Assembly (NCBI GenBank): GCA_031260665.1 | Contig: JAISLD010000008.1 | Coordinates: 37,196-101,195, forward strand | Direction: 5' to 3' | Source: Oscillospiraceae bacterium | GTDB taxonomy: Bacteria > Bacillota > Clostridia > Oscillospirales > Ruminococcaceae | Length of the DNA: 64,000 nucleotides | In this document: in pieces, positions 18,560 through 28,910 of the stretch | How the letters are laid out: each line of letters begins with the position of its first letter | Position numbering within the stretch: position 1 is the stretch's first letter | Translations under genes and position numbers: made by a program | Notes under the pieces: model-generated | Told to the model about the DNA's origin: nothing | Databases searched by the model: none | The model's input: only the letters and a program-made list of their open reading frames with translations

Positions 18560-19115
18560 ACAGGGGGTACTCCTTGTGGTGTCCGCCCCGTCGGGTTGCG
18601 GAAAAGACACGCTGTTGGCTGAAGCCTTTAGGCAAGAGCCGCGCCTTACTCGCTCTGTGTCGGCCACGACGCGCGCGCCGCGTGAGGGCGAGGTGAACGG
18701 CAGGGATTATATTTTTATGACCGAACGCGACTTCAAGCTGCTGATTGAACTGAACGGCTTGGTTGAATACACAAACTATGTCGGGAGCTTTTATGGCACA
18801 CCGAAAGCTGAACTCGGCAATCTGCTTGCGGCAAAAGACGGCGTGGTGCTGAAGATTGAAACCGAGGGAGCGGCGAGAGTGAAAGCGATGTTCCCTGAAA
18901 GTGTTTCCGTGTTTATTATGCCGCCATCTGAAGCGGAGCTTGAGCGGCGACTACGCAGTCGCGGTACTGACACCGAAGAAAAAATAAAACAGCGGCTTGC
19001 CGTTGCGAAAAGCGAGATGGCTTTAGCTGAGAACTACGACCGCGTTGTCGTTAACGACGACCTTGACACAGCGGTGAACGAATTTTTGGCGATATTCAGA
19101 GAATACTCAAGTTGA
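18552..19115 (+). CDS. gmk: Guanylate kinase
   Basis: VVSAPSGCGKDTL, SATTRAPREGEVNGRDYIFM. Confidence 0.96.
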   Translation: MGKQGVLLVVSAPSGCGKDTLLAEAFRQEPRLTRSVSATTRAPREGEVNGRDYIFMTERDFKLLIELNGLVEYTNYVGSFYGTPKAELGNLLAAKDGVVLKIETEGAARVKAMFPESVSVFIMPPSEAELERRLRSRGTDTEEKIKQRLAVAKSEMALAENYDRVVVNDDLDTAVNEFLAIFREYSS

Positions 19116-21550
19116 TTTATTTGGAAAACTGCGCCTTGACAGGCACGACCGCGCTGGTTGCTCTCGATAAAGCCGAATATAGTTTCGACAAGCTGTACGA
19201 ATACGCGGTGCCGAGCGTTTATGTTCCGTTTGCCGCGATCGGGTGCCGCGTCACCGTGCCTTTCGGCAGAGGGAAACGCTATGTAAAAGGCACGATAATC
19301 GAACTGACAGCGAACAAAGAATACGACCCAAACGTAATCAAACGAATACGCTTTCTCCTTGACAGAGAGCCGCCGATAAACGACGAACTCGTGAAACTCG
19401 CGAGATACCTCAAGACCGACACGTTCTGCACCTACGGCGACGCAATCCGCACGGTTATGCCGCCCGGTTTGAACCTGCCGACCGCAAGATACGTAATCTC
19501 AAACAAAAAAAGCCTGCCCCTTTCTGAAAGGGCGCGTAATATATTAAACGAACTTCACGCGCGCAAAGACTTTCGCTCACGCGACGAACTGCTTGACGAA
19601 CTGTCGTTCACCGAAGCCGACACGTGGGGCGAGTTGCTTGAGGTCGGCGCGGTGCGTCTGCCGCCGCCTCCCGCGACTGTTGAGGGCGTGAAACGACGCA
19701 AAGCCTATCGGATAACCGACAAAGCCATTGACTCCGCGTTGACCGAAAAGCAAACCGCGGTGATTGCCGCGTTGTCGGACAACTGCGGAGCGACACAGGC
19801 GGAACTCTGCCTGCTTGCCGAATGTTCGGCAGGTGTGATTCAGTTGATGGTGAAGCACGGCTTGCTTGACGAGATTGAGATATCCTCTCCGCTGTCGTTC
19901 AGCGACAAAAAGACCGCGACAAAGCCGCTGCCAATACTGAACGAACAACAGCAAGCGGTGTTTGCCCGACTGACTGAACTGCTTGACACAGGCAAGGCGA
20001 ACGGCGCGCTCCTTCACGGGGTGACGGGCAGCGGCAAGACCGCCGTGTACGTGCGGCTTATCGCCGAAGCGATGAGCAAAGGCAAGACCGCGCTTCTCCT
20101 TGTGCCGGAGATTGCATTGACACCGCAGACACTTGAAACTTTCTCGGAGATATTCGGCGACACAGCGGCGGTTATCCACTCGGGGCTGACACTCGGTGAG
20201 AGAGCCGCAGAGTATCGGCGGCTGAAAGACGGCGCGGCAAAGATTGCCATTGGCACAAGAAGCGCAGTGTTTGCGCCGATAAAGAACATCGGCGTCATTA
20301 TTATAGACGAAGAGGGCGAGCAGACCTACACGTCCGACCGCTCACCGCGATACAACGCGAGAGAAACAGCGAAGCAACGCGCTTTTTATCACAACGCCTT
20401 AATTGTTCTCGGTTCGGCGACGCCAAGCCTTGAGAGCTTCTATCTCGCTAAGACAGGCAAGTATGAGCTTCTGACTTTAACAAAAAGATACAAAGAAGCG
20501 ACGCTCCCTGATGTCTACATAGTCGATATGCGGGAGGAACTAAAGCGAGGTAATCGCTCGGGGTTCTCTGAGCCGCTTCTTCACGACATAAAGCACACCC
20601 TTGAACGCGGTGAGCAGGTGATTATACTGAAGAACAGGCGCGGGTATAACACCAAGGCGTTCTGCAGTGAATGTGGCGCGGTGATAAACTGCCCGCTTTG
20701 CCAACTCGCACTCACCTATCACAAGCAAATCAATCGGCTTTGTTGCCACTACTGCGGCTACACAGAGGCGTACCCCACCGCTTGTCCGACCTGCAAAGGC
20801 GAGATGTCGCGAAGCGGAAGCGGCACACAGCGAGTGGAGGGCGACCTCGCCGACTTCTTCCCGCAAGCGAAGATACTGCGAATGGACAGCGACTCGGTGA
20901 ACGGGCGCGAATCTTATGAAGAAAAGTTCGCGGCTTTCAAGAACCGCGAGTACGACATTCTTATCGGCACACAGATGATAGCAAAGGGGCTTGACTTTGA
21001 AAACGTCACGCTTGTCGGTGTGACTGAACCCGACGCGGCACTCTTCTCGGGCGACTACCTCGGCTTTGAACGCGTGTTTTCCCTCCTCACCCAAGTAATC
21101 GGGAGGTGCGGACGCGGCGGCAAGAAAGGCAGAGCGTATATCCAGACCTACACGCCACAGCACCACATTCTCATTCAAGCGGCACGGCAAGACTACGCCG
21201 CGTTTTATGACGGAGAGATAAGAATACGCACGTCCCTGCTCTTTCCTCCTGCGGTCGACTTTATCGTGTTCACTTTCGCCGCATATGATGAGACGACGGC
21301 ACACAAAGCGGCGGAACGCTTCATCGCTATCTTTCAAGAAGAAGCGGCGGGCTTCAAGGCTGAAGCGCTCGGTCCCGCGCCATCGGGGAACGGCTCAGTC
21401 GGCGGCAAGTATCGGCGCAAGGTTATACTTCGGTGCAAGAACAACCGCGCTTTTCGTTCTCGCGTCGAGAATATGATAAAGCGAATGTACAAAGAAAACG
21501 ATATCTTCGGTGAAACAAGTTTTTACGCCGATGTAAACGGAAGTTTGTAA
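19112..21550 (+). CDS. priA: Primosomal protein N' (PriA helicase)
   Basis: LLHGVTGSGKTAVY, LLLVPEIALTPQ, zinc cysteines CSECGAVINCPLC...CCHYCGYTEAYPTACPTC. Confidence 0.97.
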   Translation: MIYLENCALTGTTALVALDKAEYSFDKLYEYAVPSVYVPFAAIGCRVTVPFGRGKRYVKGTIIELTANKEYDPNVIKRIRFLLDREPPINDELVKLARYLKTDTFCTYGDAIRTVMPPGLNLPTARYVISNKKSLPLSERARNILNELHARKDFRSRDELLDELSFTEADTWGELLEVGAVRLPPPPATVEGVKRRKAYRITDKAIDSALTEKQTAVIAALSDNCGATQAELCLLAECSAGVIQLMVKHGLLDEIEISSPLSFSDKKTATKPLPILNEQQQAVFARLTELLDTGKANGALLHGVTGSGKTAVYVRLIAEAMSKGKTALLLVPEIALTPQTLETFSEIFGDTAAVIHSGLTLGERAAEYRRLKDGAAKIAIGTRSAVFAPIKNIGVIIIDEEGEQTYTSDRSPRYNARETAKQRAFYHNALIVLGSATPSLESFYLAKTGKYELLTLTKRYKEATLPDVYIVDMREELKRGNRSGFSEPLLHDIKHTLERGEQVIILKNRRGYNTKAFCSECGAVINCPLCQLALTYHKQINRLCCHYCGYTEAYPTACPTCKGEMSRSGSGTQRVEGDLADFFPQAKILRMDSDSVNGRESYEEKFAAFKNREYDILIGTQMIAKGLDFENVTLVGVTEPDAALFSGDYLGFERVFSLLTQVIGRCGRGGKKGRAYIQTYTPQHHILIQAARQDYAAFYDGEIRIRTSLLFPPAVDFIVFTFAAYDETTAHKAAERFIAIFQEEAAGFKAEALGPAPSGNGSVGGKYRRKVILRCKNNRAFRSRVENMIKRMYKENDIFGETSFYADVNGSL

Positions 21551-21561
21551 TTAACATTGAT

Positions 21562-21655
21562 TATAGTAGGTTAAATCAAAAACGCTAAAGCGTTTTTATA
21601 GCCGCAAAGCGGCGACGTGCGGCTTGCCGCACGAAGAAATAGCTTGCTATTTCCC
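21562..21655. repeat. Partial or variant family A element after priA
   Basis: TATAGTAGGTTAAAT + AAAAACGCTAAAGCGTTTTT followed by three other hairpins. Confidence 0.75.
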
Positions 21656-21773
21656 CTCTTTACCGGTGTGTGAAAAAACCGTGTTCCCTCCCCACCGGGG
21701 TGGGGGGACACAAAATGGTTAGCTAATGAACGGTCACTATTCTATAAACAAAAGCAAAAGGGAGCAACAAACA

Positions 21774-22307
21774 ATGGCACTTCGCGAAATATTGACAGAG
21801 AAAAAAGACGAACGTCAGCTGAGAAAGACCGCAAGAGAAGTCACGGTGTTTGACGAACGGCTCTTCTCGCTTCTTGAGGATATGAAAGAAACGATGATTC
21901 ACTATATGGGCGCAGGAATCGCGGCGACACAAATCGGCGTGATGAAACGCGTGGTGGTCATCGACCTTGACGACGGAGAGGGAGTTATCGAACTGATAAA
22001 CCCCGTCATCACCAAGGAAAAAGGCAAGCAACGCGAAGTTGAAGGGTGCTTGTCGCTCCCCGGCAGCTGGGGCTATGTGGTGCGCCCCGAATACATCACG
22101 CTCCGTTATCAGACACGAATCGGCGAAGAAGTCGAGATAAACGCCGAGGGTTTGTTCGCCCAGTCTATCTGCCACGAGGTTGACCACTTGAACGGCGTGC
22201 TGTTCATTGATTTGGTGGATGAGATGATTGACGAGGAAGAAGCGGGGCGTTCAATGGAGAAACGCCGCTACAATCATACGAAGAAGAAGCAAAAACGTGC
22301 GGTGTGA
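21774..22307 (+). CDS. def: Peptide deformylase
   Basis: GAGIAATQIGV, EGCLSLPG, QSICHEVDHLNGVLFID. Confidence 0.95.
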   Translation: MALREILTEKKDERQLRKTAREVTVFDERLFSLLEDMKETMIHYMGAGIAATQIGVMKRVVVIDLDDGEGVIELINPVITKEKGKQREVEGCLSLPGSWGYVVRPEYITLRYQTRIGEEVEINAEGLFAQSICHEVDHLNGVLFIDLVDEMIDEEEAGRSMEKRRYNHTKKKQKRAV

Positions 22308-22310
22308 CCT

Positions 22311-23243
22311 ATGAACACGATTTTTATGGGGACGCCGCAGTTTGCCGCAACTGTGCTTGAAGCACTTGTAAACGGCGGTTTCAAGCCGGCTGCGGTGTTC
22401 ACTAACCCCGACAAGCAAAGCGGCAGAGGGCACAAGCTGACGGAGTTGCCCGTGAAAACATTAGCACAGTCGCTCGGCATACCTGTTTATCAGCCGACAA
22501 CGCTGAAAAACAATGCCGAGGTGATTGACACAATCAGTGAGATTCAGCCGGATGTGATAGTCGTTGCGGCATACGGGAAGATTTTGCCGAGTGAGGTTAT
22601 CAACTTGCCGCGACTCGGCTGCCTAAACACGCACGCGTCGCTGCTGCCAAAGTTTCGCGGCGCTTCGGCAATCAACGCGGCAATCCGCGAGGGCGAGAAA
22701 AAAACAGGCGTGACGATAATGCAAATCGCACCGGGGCTTGACACGGGAGATATAATCACGGCGGCGGCAACCGATATAAAAGACGGTGAAACCGTGACGG
22801 AACTGACGGCGCGGCTTGCGCATATCGGCGGCGACCTGCTTGTTGAAGTGCTGAACCACCTTGACAATGGAGAAAGGTTGACACCCACGCCACAAGACGA
22901 CAGCCTTGCGACGTTTGTTTATCCCATAACGAAAAGCGAGTGCCGCATTGATTGGGACAAGCCCGCCGATAAGGTGCGCAACTTCATTCATTCGCTGTCT
23001 GACAACCCTGCGGCGTTTACAGAAATTAGCGGTAAACGTCTAAAGGTTTACAGGGCTGATATCACGAACGAAACGCAAGACTTTGCGGTAGGTACGGTGT
23101 TAATCAAAAAAGGTTTATATGTTGTTTGTTCAAATGGTGAAACGCTGAAGCTGACTGAAGTTGCACCTGAAAACGGCAAGCGAATGAGCGGCGCGGCGTT
23201 TGCCGCGGGTGCCGCGAAGCACAACGGCGTGGTGCTGACGTGA
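22311..23243 (+). CDS. fmt: Methionyl-tRNA formyltransferase
   Basis: IFMGTPQFAATVLEAL, CLNTHASLLPKFRGASAINAAI. Confidence 0.96.
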   Translation: MNTIFMGTPQFAATVLEALVNGGFKPAAVFTNPDKQSGRGHKLTELPVKTLAQSLGIPVYQPTTLKNNAEVIDTISEIQPDVIVVAAYGKILPSEVINLPRLGCLNTHASLLPKFRGASAINAAIREGEKKTGVTIMQIAPGLDTGDIITAAATDIKDGETVTELTARLAHIGGDLLVEVLNHLDNGERLTPTPQDDSLATFVYPITKSECRIDWDKPADKVRNFIHSLSDNPAAFTEISGKRLKVYRADITNETQDFAVGTVLIKKGLYVVCSNGETLKLTEVAPENGKRMSGAAFAAGAAKHNGVVLT

Positions 23244-24484
23244 CAGCAAGACAGATTGCGTACCGTACACTAATAAAGGTTGACAGCGGTGGATTCAGCG
23301 GCAAACTGCTTGCGGGGAGCGACAACGTGACCCCGGCGGCGACCGCGCTGGTTTATGGCGTGACGAAGCGGCGATTTACGCTGGACTACATCATACGACA
23401 AAATTCAGCGACAGAATTTGATAAATTAGATAGTGAAGTAAGAAACGCGTTGCGGCTTGGGCTGTATCTGCTGCTTTATGACAACGGCACGCCCGAAAGT
23501 GCCGCCGTTAACGAAGCCGTCGCGTTGGTGCCGCCGCATAGGCGTGCGTTTGTCAACGCGGTGCTTAGAAACTTTGTGCGTAAAGGCAAACAGGTTGACA
23601 CCGGTGAAGTCACGGACGACTACCTCAGGACAGCGATAAAGTATTCGTGTCCTCGCCGATTGGTCAAGCTGTTTTGCGAACAATACGGCGAACAAACCGC
23701 GACGCAAATCCTTGAGGAAAGTCTGAAGCCGCGACCCACTTTTATCAAGGTCAATACGATTAGGTTTACACCGTTATCGGTGAAGTCGGCGCTTGAAAGT
23801 GAGGGCGTATATGTAAACGAAACGAAGTTTACAGACGTTTTCACGGTGAGCGGCGGCGCGTTCGCCACAACTGCCTATCACGAGGGAATGTTCTTTGCTC
23901 AAGATATATCGCCGCATAAGTTCTGCCGCAGACTTGGCATAACAGGCGGCACGGTGCTTGACGTTTGCTCGGCACCCGGCGGCAAAGCGTTTGCTGCCGC
24001 CGATTTGTCGGGAGGACGGGCGGCAATCACGGCGTGTGACGTGATGGAAAGCAAAACGAAAGTCATCGAAGAAAGTGCAAACCGTTTGAGGTTTACAGGC
24101 GTTCGCGCCACCTTGAACGACGGGCTTGTGTTTAACGAGGACCTGCCGCAAGCGGACGTGGTTCTGGTGGACGCGCCTTGTTCGGGGCTTGGTGTTATCG
24201 GAAGAAAACCCGAGATAAAGTATCGTGACAGCGGGGATTTCAGCCTGTTCACCGAAAAGAGTTTACAGCTTCTGTCGATGTCGGCTCGCTATGTGAAGCC
24301 AAACGGCAGGCTTGCGTTCTCAACCTGCACGTTGAACAAAACCGAAAACGAAAACGTAGTCGCGGCGTTCCTAAGCAGTGACAACTCGTTCAAGTTGACA
24401 GAACAGCAGACCTACATTCTCGGCGAGGACAACGGCGACGGTTTGTTCTTCGCGATTATGCAAAAAAAAGATAGTGTTAAGTAA
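23240..24484 (+). CDS. rsmB: 16S rRNA (cytosine967-C5)-methyltransferase
   Basis: NusB-like N-terminus, VLDVCSAPGGKAFAAADL, VDAPCSGLGVIGRKPEIKY. Confidence 0.95.
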   Translation: MTARQIAYRTLIKVDSGGFSGKLLAGSDNVTPAATALVYGVTKRRFTLDYIIRQNSATEFDKLDSEVRNALRLGLYLLLYDNGTPESAAVNEAVALVPPHRRAFVNAVLRNFVRKGKQVDTGEVTDDYLRTAIKYSCPRRLVKLFCEQYGEQTATQILEESLKPRPTFIKVNTIRFTPLSVKSALESEGVYVNETKFTDVFTVSGGAFATTAYHEGMFFAQDISPHKFCRRLGITGGTVLDVCSAPGGKAFAAADLSGGRAAITACDVMESKTKVIEESANRLRFTGVRATLNDGLVFNEDLPQADVVLVDAPCSGLGVIGRKPEIKYRDSGDFSLFTEKSLQLLSMSARYVKPNGRLAFSTCTLNKTENENVVAAFLSSDNSFKLTEQQTYILGEDNGDGLFFAIMQKKDSVK

Positions 24485-24486
24485 AA

Positions 24487-25509
24487 ATGATTGACATATT
24501 ATCCCTTGAGCTTTCCGACATTGAGCAGGCACTTCTCGACTTGGGCGAAAAGAAATATCGGGCAAAACAGATTTTTGTTTGGCTGCACAAAAAGCAGGCG
24601 GTCACGTTTGACGAGATGTCGGACTTACCTGAAGCACTCCGCGTAAAACTTACGCAAAAATATACTATAAGTAGAATCTTTCCGCAAACCGTGCTGACCT
24701 CACGGAAAGACGACACCGCGAAGATTCTCTATTGTTTGCCCGACAACGAGCACGTTGAAACCGTCATTATGCGCTACAAGTACGGCGATACGCTCTGTGT
24801 GTCGTCACAGGTCGGGTGCAAAATGGGTTGCGTGTTTTGCGCAAGCGGCAAGGCGGGGTTTGTGCGCAACCTCACGGCAGGTGAGATTCTGTCGCAAATC
24901 TATGAAACCGAGCGAGTGACGGGGCGCGTTGTTCACAACCTTGTGATGATGGGCATTGGCGAGCCGCTCGACAACTACGACAACGTGACAAAGTTCTTGC
25001 GGATATTGGCGCACAAGGACGGGCGGCAAATGAGCCACCGCCACGTTAGCCTGTCAACCTGCGGACTTGCCGACAACATAGAAAGGTTGTCAGCTGAAAG
25101 CACCGGTTTAACGCTGTCCGTGTCGCTTCACGCCGCAACGGACAGTCAGCGTGATGAGATAATGCCAATCAACAAAAAGTATAACATAGCGAGAGTTATT
25201 ACCGCGTGTAATAACTATAACAAGGTTACAGGACGGCGAATCAGCTTTGAATACGCGGTGACGAACGGTTTCAACGACTCGGACGCGGACGCGAAGCGAT
25301 TGGCGGCACTTGTGAAGCCACTCGGTGCGTATGTCAACGTCATTCCCGTCAACAAGATACGCGGCAGAGAAAACGTGGGCGGCGGCAACGCCGCGGCGTT
25401 TCGGGACAAGCTGCTGCTTCTTGGTGTGACGGCGACGGTTCGGCGGACACTCGGCGAGGACATCGAAGCGGCGTGCGGTCAACTGAGAGCAAACACGGAA
25501 AACATATAA
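24487..25509 (+). CDS. rlmN: Dual-specificity rRNA/tRNA methyltransferase RlmN
   Basis: SSQVGCKMGCVFCASGKAGFVRNLT, MGIGEPLDNYDNV, LSLHAATDSQRDEIMP. Confidence 0.97.
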   Translation: MIDILSLELSDIEQALLDLGEKKYRAKQIFVWLHKKQAVTFDEMSDLPEALRVKLTQKYTISRIFPQTVLTSRKDDTAKILYCLPDNEHVETVIMRYKYGDTLCVSSQVGCKMGCVFCASGKAGFVRNLTAGEILSQIYETERVTGRVVHNLVMMGIGEPLDNYDNVTKFLRILAHKDGRQMSHRHVSLSTCGLADNIERLSAESTGLTLSVSLHAATDSQRDEIMPINKKYNIARVITACNNYNKVTGRRISFEYAVTNGFNDSDADAKRLAALVKPLGAYVNVIPVNKIRGRENVGGGNAAAFRDKLLLLGVTATVRRTLGEDIEAACGQLRANTENI

Positions 25510-25534
25510 CCATTATATATCGGTGTCAACAGCG

Positions 25535-25665
25535 TAAGCTCACATACCGAAGGTCATACCCCTCGGGGCAGAGGCGGGCGGCCGGAACGACTCGGTCGAC
25601 GCCCTTGCCGCTTCCGCAGGAGCGGAATCCTCGTAAATCAAATTATTTAAGTTGTTAACACTGCA
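25535..25665. repeat. Family B intergenic element
   Basis: CCGAAGGTCATACCCCTCGGGGCAGAGGCGGGCGGCCGGAACGACTCGGTCGACGCCC. Confidence 0.85.
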
Positions 25666-25693
25666 ATATATATAACACAAACGGAACTTGACG

Positions 25694-26425
25694 ATGAAAA
25701 CATTCACGGTTTACACCGCGACACACATTGGTCAGCGAAAAGAGAATCAAGACCGCGTAATCGCAGGACGGCTGTCAGGCGAGGCAGTGGCGGTGGTGCT
25801 GTGCGACGGAATGGGCGGTGCGGCGGCAGGCGGTTATGCCGCAAGCTTGACCGCCGAGTTCGTGTCGAAACGGCTGTCAGGTGGTTTTCGTGCCGAGATG
25901 AGCCGCAACGCTTTGCGAAACCTGTTGCTCACATCGGTCACAGCCGCTAACGCCCTTGTTTGGGAGCAGGCGCAGTCGGACAACAACTTGTTTGGAATGG
26001 GCACGACCTGTGTGGCGGCAGTGCTGTTTCGTGAACGCGCCTACATCATGAATGTGGGCGACAGCCGCTTTTATCATATCAGCGGCAACAACATCACGCA
26101 AATCACTCGCGACCACACCCGTGTGCGTCAGCTGATTGACGATGGGATTCTTCGCGAAGAAGATGAAAAACTCTATCCGGCGCGCAACGTGATAACCAAG
26201 GCGATAGGCGGCGAATCAATCATCACCCCCGATTACTTTGAGCTTGACTTAGGTTTCGACAGTGCCGCAGTTGTTTGTTCGGACGGGCTTTACAATATGC
26301 TCCCCGACGACAGAATCGCCGAATTTGCCCTCAAGTCGCCCGCTTCGGGTTCAGCCGAACGGCTCGTGTCTTACGCGGCGGAGCAAGGCGGCAGGGATAA
26401 CATCACGGTTGCGGTGATAGTATAA
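25694..26425 (+). CDS. prpC: PP2C-family Ser/Thr phosphatase
   Basis: IGQRKENQDR, LCDGMGGAAAGGYAAS, NVGDSRFYHI, GGRDNITVAVI; precedes the PASTA kinase. Confidence 0.93.
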   Translation: MKTFTVYTATHIGQRKENQDRVIAGRLSGEAVAVVLCDGMGGAAAGGYAASLTAEFVSKRLSGGFRAEMSRNALRNLLLTSVTAANALVWEQAQSDNNLFGMGTTCVAAVLFRERAYIMNVGDSRFYHISGNNITQITRDHTRVRQLIDDGILREEDEKLYPARNVITKAIGGESIITPDYFELDLGFDSAAVVCSDGLYNMLPDDRIAEFALKSPASGSAERLVSYAAEQGGRDNITVAVIV

Positions 26426-26431
26426 TATCAA

Positions 26432-26517
26432 CTCGGCATATATCCCGAAGGTCATACACCTCGGGGCAGAGGCGGGCGACCGGAACGACTCGGTCGACGC
26501 CCGACAGGCGATATATA
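26432..26517. repeat. Family B intergenic element
   Basis: CCCGAAGGTCATACACCTCGGGGCAGAGGCGGGCGACCGGAACGACTCGGTCGACGCCC. Confidence 0.85.
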
Positions 26518-26708
26518 CTCCGTAACGGGTTAAACTTTCAGTTTAACTTTCCGCCGTTTCACGGCGTATACTTGGCGTAACAAGCCGCTTCGCGGCTTCG
26601 GCACTTTGCAAGCGCCGAAGCTTAAAAACTCGGTGAGTTTTTAAGCGGTTATTTGAGTTTAACCGGCTATATAGCGTTAATCATAAACTTTATCAACTCG
26701 GAAATAAT

Positions 26709-28910
26709 ATGGACAGCAATATAGGACAAAAGCTCGACGGCAGATACGAACTGCTTGAGATGATAGGCGCGGGAGGAATGGCCGACATCTACCGCGCACG
26801 GGATATACAAGAGGACAAGATTGTCGCGGTGAAGATTCTTCGGACAGAATTCGCGGGCAAAGAGGACTCGCTTCGCCGCTTCCGCAACGAGTCAAAGGCG
26901 GTCGCGATGCTTTCTCACCCGAATATCGTCAAGATATTCGATGTTGGTTTCACCGACCGCGTAAGCTTTATCGTAATGGAATACGTTGACGGCGTGACGC
27001 TTGCGGAGCTGATTGAACGTGACGGTGCGCTTAAGTGGCGTGACGCGGCAAAGCTGACCGCCCAGATACTTCGTGCGCTGCAACACGCACACGACAACGG
27101 GATAGTCCACCGTGACGTCAAGCCAAGCAACGTCATGCTTGCCGATGACGGAGAAGTGAAGGTCATGGACTTCGGCATTGCACGGTTCAACCGCGAGGTT
27201 GACATGACACGCCACGAAAAGGCAATCGGCACCGTGCATTACATCAGCCCCGAACAGGCGCAAAACGACGAAACCGATGAAAAGAGCGACATATACTCAG
27301 TCGGTGTGGTTCTCTTTGAAATGCTGACGGGGAAGAAGCCGTTCACGGGGGACAGCCCTGTTGCCGTGGCGACAAAGCACATCAATGACGAACCGCCTAA
27401 GCCCTCAACGCTGAACCCCGCGATACCCGACGGACTTGAAGAAATCGTTCTCCGTGCAATGAGGAAAGACCCGCGTGCCCGTTATATGACCGCAGGCGAT
27501 ATGGTGAACGACCTTGAGGAGATTAGGCGCAACCCGGGAGCGATGTTCGGCTATAATCAACCCAAAACTTCCCTTTCACGACCAAAAACAAACAGCGAGG
27601 ACGCAAAACCGATGAACGACAAATACCGAAAGCCCGACGACTTTGAGGCGACACGCCCGATACCGAACAAGTCACGTCAAGGATATATCCCGATAAAGGA
27701 CAAGCTTGACGACGAGGACGACGACCACGAGTTTGACGAGGACGAATACCTGACGGAGCGGCGTTCGCCGCTGCTGCCGATTCTTCTTGCTGTCGCAAGT
27801 GTGTTTGTTATATTCTCGGCGATTCTTATATACAAGATAGTCACCGACAAAGTGGGCGGCATCACAGCGGGTGCGGGAGAAGATATCGTTGTGCCGAAGT
27901 TAGTCGGTATGCTTTACGAAGACGCGGTAAAGGCGTATGGCGACCTCAACCTTATCCCGACACAGGAATTCTCAAAAGAATTTGACAAAGATGTGATAAT
28001 GGAGCAGGGAGTGAGCGAGGGACGCAAGATAAAGTCAAACCAGCGTGTTGAAGTGGTGGTGAGCAAGGGGGCGCACCTCATTGACATTGCCGACTACAGC
28101 GGCGGCTTGACGACACTTGAGGATGCGGAGTCACTAATCAAAAAGCAGGGTTTCCCCGCGCCGAACCGCGTGTATGAATACAGCACGGAAGTAGCCGAAG
28201 GGTTTGTTATCCGCACCGAACCCGCAGCGCGCACCCTTGCCGACGAGGACACGGTAATCACCGTCTATGTTTCAATGGGAGAACTCGGCAAAACGACGAC
28301 TGTGCCCGACCTCATCAACTTGTCTGAATCGGCACTTGACGACCGCGCAAGTATGTATAAAATCGTGATAACACGAGTGAACGTGCCGAGTGAGGAGGAC
28401 AAGAAAGGGCGCGTTATTTCGCAGAATATCAACCCATTGACCGAAGTCCCCGAGCAGACCGTGGTGGAGGTGCAGATAGGCACGGGTGTGCCGCCTGTCA
28501 TCAAAGGCACACTGCCGCCGACAGGCAGAGCCGTGACGGTCAACACATCAGTCACAGGCAAATACGTCATCGAGTATTATATCGACGGCAATCTTCAAGC
28601 CAACTTGACCGAGAACCGCAACATTGAACTGAATCGCGACATCTTCTGGGAGTTCACGGGGAACGGAATCCACACCTACACCATAATGATAACTTCCGAA
28701 GCAACGGGAAGAAGCGCGACGTTCCTTGAATACAAAGTCGATTTCTCGGGTACTGAGCCTGTTTATGAAGAGCTTGTAAGAAACGCGACGATATTCAGGG
28801 AAATCAACGATGGTGCGGCGGTGACTGACGAACCGTACACGGACGACAGCGCAAACGAAGGGGTCGAGGACGAGGGCTGGCTTGACGACCCAACAGAAAA
28901 CGGAGAATAA
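26709..28910 (+). CDS. prkC: PASTA-domain Ser/Thr protein kinase
   Basis: Kinase motifs (IVHRDVKPSNVML, DFGIARF), TM segment, PASTA repeats. Confidence 0.95.
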   Translation: MDSNIGQKLDGRYELLEMIGAGGMADIYRARDIQEDKIVAVKILRTEFAGKEDSLRRFRNESKAVAMLSHPNIVKIFDVGFTDRVSFIVMEYVDGVTLAELIERDGALKWRDAAKLTAQILRALQHAHDNGIVHRDVKPSNVMLADDGEVKVMDFGIARFNREVDMTRHEKAIGTVHYISPEQAQNDETDEKSDIYSVGVVLFEMLTGKKPFTGDSPVAVATKHINDEPPKPSTLNPAIPDGLEEIVLRAMRKDPRARYMTAGDMVNDLEEIRRNPGAMFGYNQPKTSLSRPKTNSEDAKPMNDKYRKPDDFEATRPIPNKSRQGYIPIKDKLDDEDDDHEFDEDEYLTERRSPLLPILLAVASVFVIFSAILIYKIVTDKVGGITAGAGEDIVVPKLVGMLYEDAVKAYGDLNLIPTQEFSKEFDKDVIMEQGVSEGRKIKSNQRVEVVVSKGAHLIDIADYSGGLTTLEDAESLIKKQGFPAPNRVYEYSTEVAEGFVIRTEPAARTLADEDTVITVYVSMGELGKTTTVPDLINLSESALDDRASMYKIVITRVNVPSEEDKKGRVISQNINPLTEVPEQTVVEVQIGTGVPPVIKGTLPPTGRAVTVNTSVTGKYVIEYYIDGNLQANLTENRNIELNRDIFWEFTGNGIHTYTIMITSEATGRSATFLEYKVDFSGTEPVYEELVRNATIFREINDGAAVTDEPYTDDSANEGVEDEGWLDDPTENGE

